Positions 63,139 to 64,000 of a DNA stretch of 64,000 nt are shown here, piece by piece (positions within the stretch are counted from its first letter, which is position 1; each line of letters starts with the position of its first letter). The stretch is from Pseudomonadota bacterium. Its GTDB lineage: Bacteria > Pseudomonadota > Gammaproteobacteria > Steroidobacterales > JBCBZW01. A program made the translations under genes and the position numbers. Where the stretch lies: contig JBCCWS010000028.1 of the NCBI GenBank assembly GCA_039193195.1, positions 16,462 to 80,461 of the forward strand, given 5' to 3'. A model generated the notes under the pieces. It saw only the letters and a list, made by a program, of their open reading frames with translations, was not told the origin of the DNA and ran no database searches.

Positions 63139-63810
63139 ATGAAAGCACTCGCAGTCCTTGTGGCAACGACGACGCTAACCTGCGCGGCCAATGCTACGGT
63201 CCTGTTCGACAATTTCACTGGCGCGGGCGCACCGAACTACACTGAGGAAACGCGCGGCGCGACCTACACCTTCGGCACCGTGCTGAACAGCCTCGCAGAG
63301 ACCTCCATCGAGCAGATCGAGCTGCGCTGGCGCCCCAACAACGACATGACCGTGTTCCTTGGCATATGGGACAGCGCCATCGCCGGTCAGCGTGGCTCCC
63401 TGGACTGGACCCCTGTCGGCAACAACCTGCTGTACTCCCAGTCGATCGACGTCATCGGCGATCCGAACGGCCCCCTGAGCTACCTCACCTTTGCCAACGT
63501 GGACTTCACCTTTGGCGCCAACCGTCGCTACGACATCGGTATCTGGGGCTCGGAGGGCTCGCTCATCGGCAGCTGGGACATCAGCAATGGTTGCAACGGC
63601 GTGAACACAGTGATGGGCGGCTTTGAATCGATCAACAACAACGCCAACATCGCCGGCGGTGGCAGCGACCGCGGCTACGCCTGCGTGGATCCGCACATCC
63701 GCCTGCTCGGCGGCACCCAGACACAGGTATCGGCACCTGGGACCTTGGCCCTGCTCGGTCTTGGCGGACTGGCGCTGGCGCACGCCTCACGTCGTCGCCG
63801 CGGCGCCTAG
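63139..63810 (+). CDS. PEP-CTERM-like secreted protein
   Basis: 223 residues from ATG 63139 with ATAGGAG 7 nt upstream. Signal peptide 1-20 (ending AANAT). The central domain is beta-rich and acidic (TVLFDNFTGAGAPNYTEETRG; LRWRPNNDMTVFLGIWDSA). The C terminus SAPGTLALLGLGGLALAHAS RRRRGA has the tripartite form of a PEP-CTERM signal, with APG in place of PEP, then a helix and Arg cluster. Such tails are processed by exosortase in biofilm-forming Gram-negatives. Its 3' end is repeated inverted downstream. Confidence 0.75.
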   Translation: MKALAVLVATTTLTCAANATVLFDNFTGAGAPNYTEETRGATYTFGTVLNSLAETSIEQIELRWRPNNDMTVFLGIWDSAIAGQRGSLDWTPVGNNLLYSQSIDVIGDPNGPLSYLTFANVDFTFGANRRYDIGIWGSEGSLIGSWDISNGCNGVNTVMGGFESINNNANIAGGGSDRGYACVDPHIRLLGGTQTQVSAPGTLALLGLGGLALAHASRRRRGA

Positions 63811-63878
63811 TGGGCCGCTTGGTAAATGAGGTGACGCTCAGCGAGTAGCACGGGCGCCATCGCGGCGTTGCATCGCTT

Positions 63879-63899
63879 GCCAATGGCGATGCCATTGGC
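63879..63899. terminator. Short perfect hairpin between the convergent gene ends
   Basis: GCCAATGGC-GAT-GCCATTGGC, a 9-bp stem with a 3-nt loop, lies in the spacer of the long inverted repeat. It is symmetrical and could serve as a terminator for transcripts from both sides, though no U-tract flanks it. Confidence 0.4.
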
Positions 63900-63952
63900 T
63901 GCGCGACGCGCCCCTACGCAGAATGAACGTTACTTATTTACCAAGCGGCCCA

Positions 63953-64000
63953 CTAGGCGCCGCGGCGACGACGTGAGGCGTGCGCCAGCGCCAGTCCGCC
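63953..64000 (-). CDS. C-terminal end of a second PEP-CTERM-like gene (partial)
   Basis: Reading the minus strand from the window edge gives GGLALAHASRRRRGA and a TAG at 63955-63953, identical in protein and DNA to the end of the gene at 63139-63810. It is therefore the tail of a convergent paralogue or of an inverted duplicate. The body lies outside the window. Confidence 0.7.
   Translation of the reverse strand, partial: GGLALAHASRRRRGA

Larger units (their letters stand above)
63763..64000. repeat. Perfect 65-bp inverted repeat running to the window edge
   Basis: Bases 63763-63827 and 63936-64000 are exact reverse complements, separated by 108 nt. The left arm is the last 48 nt of the PEP-CTERM-like gene plus 17 nt beyond its stop. 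The right arm therefore encodes the same tail on the opposite strand. The repeat may continue beyond the window. The spacer holds its own 9-bp hairpin. Confidence 0.95.

Overview
The window reads as a chromosomal segment of a high-GC, polarly flagellated, probably marine gammaproteobacterium. The grounds are a Na+-type PomA/PomB stator pair, a Pseudomonas/Vibrio-style flg-fli locus with sigma54 and sigma28 promoters, a FimV-like polar protein, a fused aspartate kinase/homoserine dehydrogenase, a leucine operon with a translated leader and attenuator, NtrC/sigma54 control of glnK-amtB, and a PEP-CTERM-like secreted protein. Genus cannot be fixed from sequence alone. No phage, IS element, CRISPR array, rRNA or tRNA was recognised.

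Layout. 1-1618: end of a secreted beta-propeller-like protein, an alpha/beta hydrolase and a short-chain dehydrogenase. 1891-4293: FimV-like protein. 4322-4870 (minus): SRPBCC protein. 5040-11901: a tightly coupled eight-gene operon of uncharacterised envelope proteins. It holds an ExbB/MotA-like and ExbD-like pair, a lipoprotein, a secreted protein, two SPOR-like proteins and a lytic transglycosylase. Four helically phased TT(A/C)AG repeats lie upstream. This operon is the best candidate here for an undescribed system. 11904-15624 (minus): pomB, pomA, flgN, flgM, flgA. 16024-35072: flgBCDEFGHIJKL, two tandem flagellins, flaG, fliD, fliS, fliT, an unknown beta-repeat protein, fliK and a stand-alone FlhB C-terminal domain. 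35083-36956: glnK-amtB. 37182-38270: a frameshifted acyltransferase pseudogene. 38418-38903: a small outer-membrane barrel.

38987-44996 (minus) is the leucine operon: promoter, leuL leader peptide, attenuator, leuA, ilvE, leuC, leuD, leuB. Divergent from it are ilvD and thrA; thrC lies at 60142 and no thrB is present. 49608-50928 is a decayed MFS transporter. 51276-53228 is a class C beta-lactamase-like hydrolase split from its membrane domain by a stop codon. 53309-55487 (minus) holds SMR and EamA transporters, an NTF2-like protein and a DUF2721 protein. 55992-59946 holds an arylsulfotransferase-like protein, two membrane proteins and an OpgG/OpgD-like protein. 61734-63810 holds a secreted propeller and a PEP-CTERM-like protein whose 3' end is repeated in perfect inverted orientation up to the window edge.

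How the parts work together. Rod, hook and filament genes are led by divergent sigma54 promoters at flgA and flgB. Late functions (flgMN, probably pomAB and flagellin) carry sigma28-type boxes, which gives the usual hook-completion checkpoint through FlgM export. The biosynthetic block makes branched-chain and aspartate-family amino acids, with leucine feedback through ribosome-mediated attenuation. The glnK-amtB pair handles nitrogen limitation.
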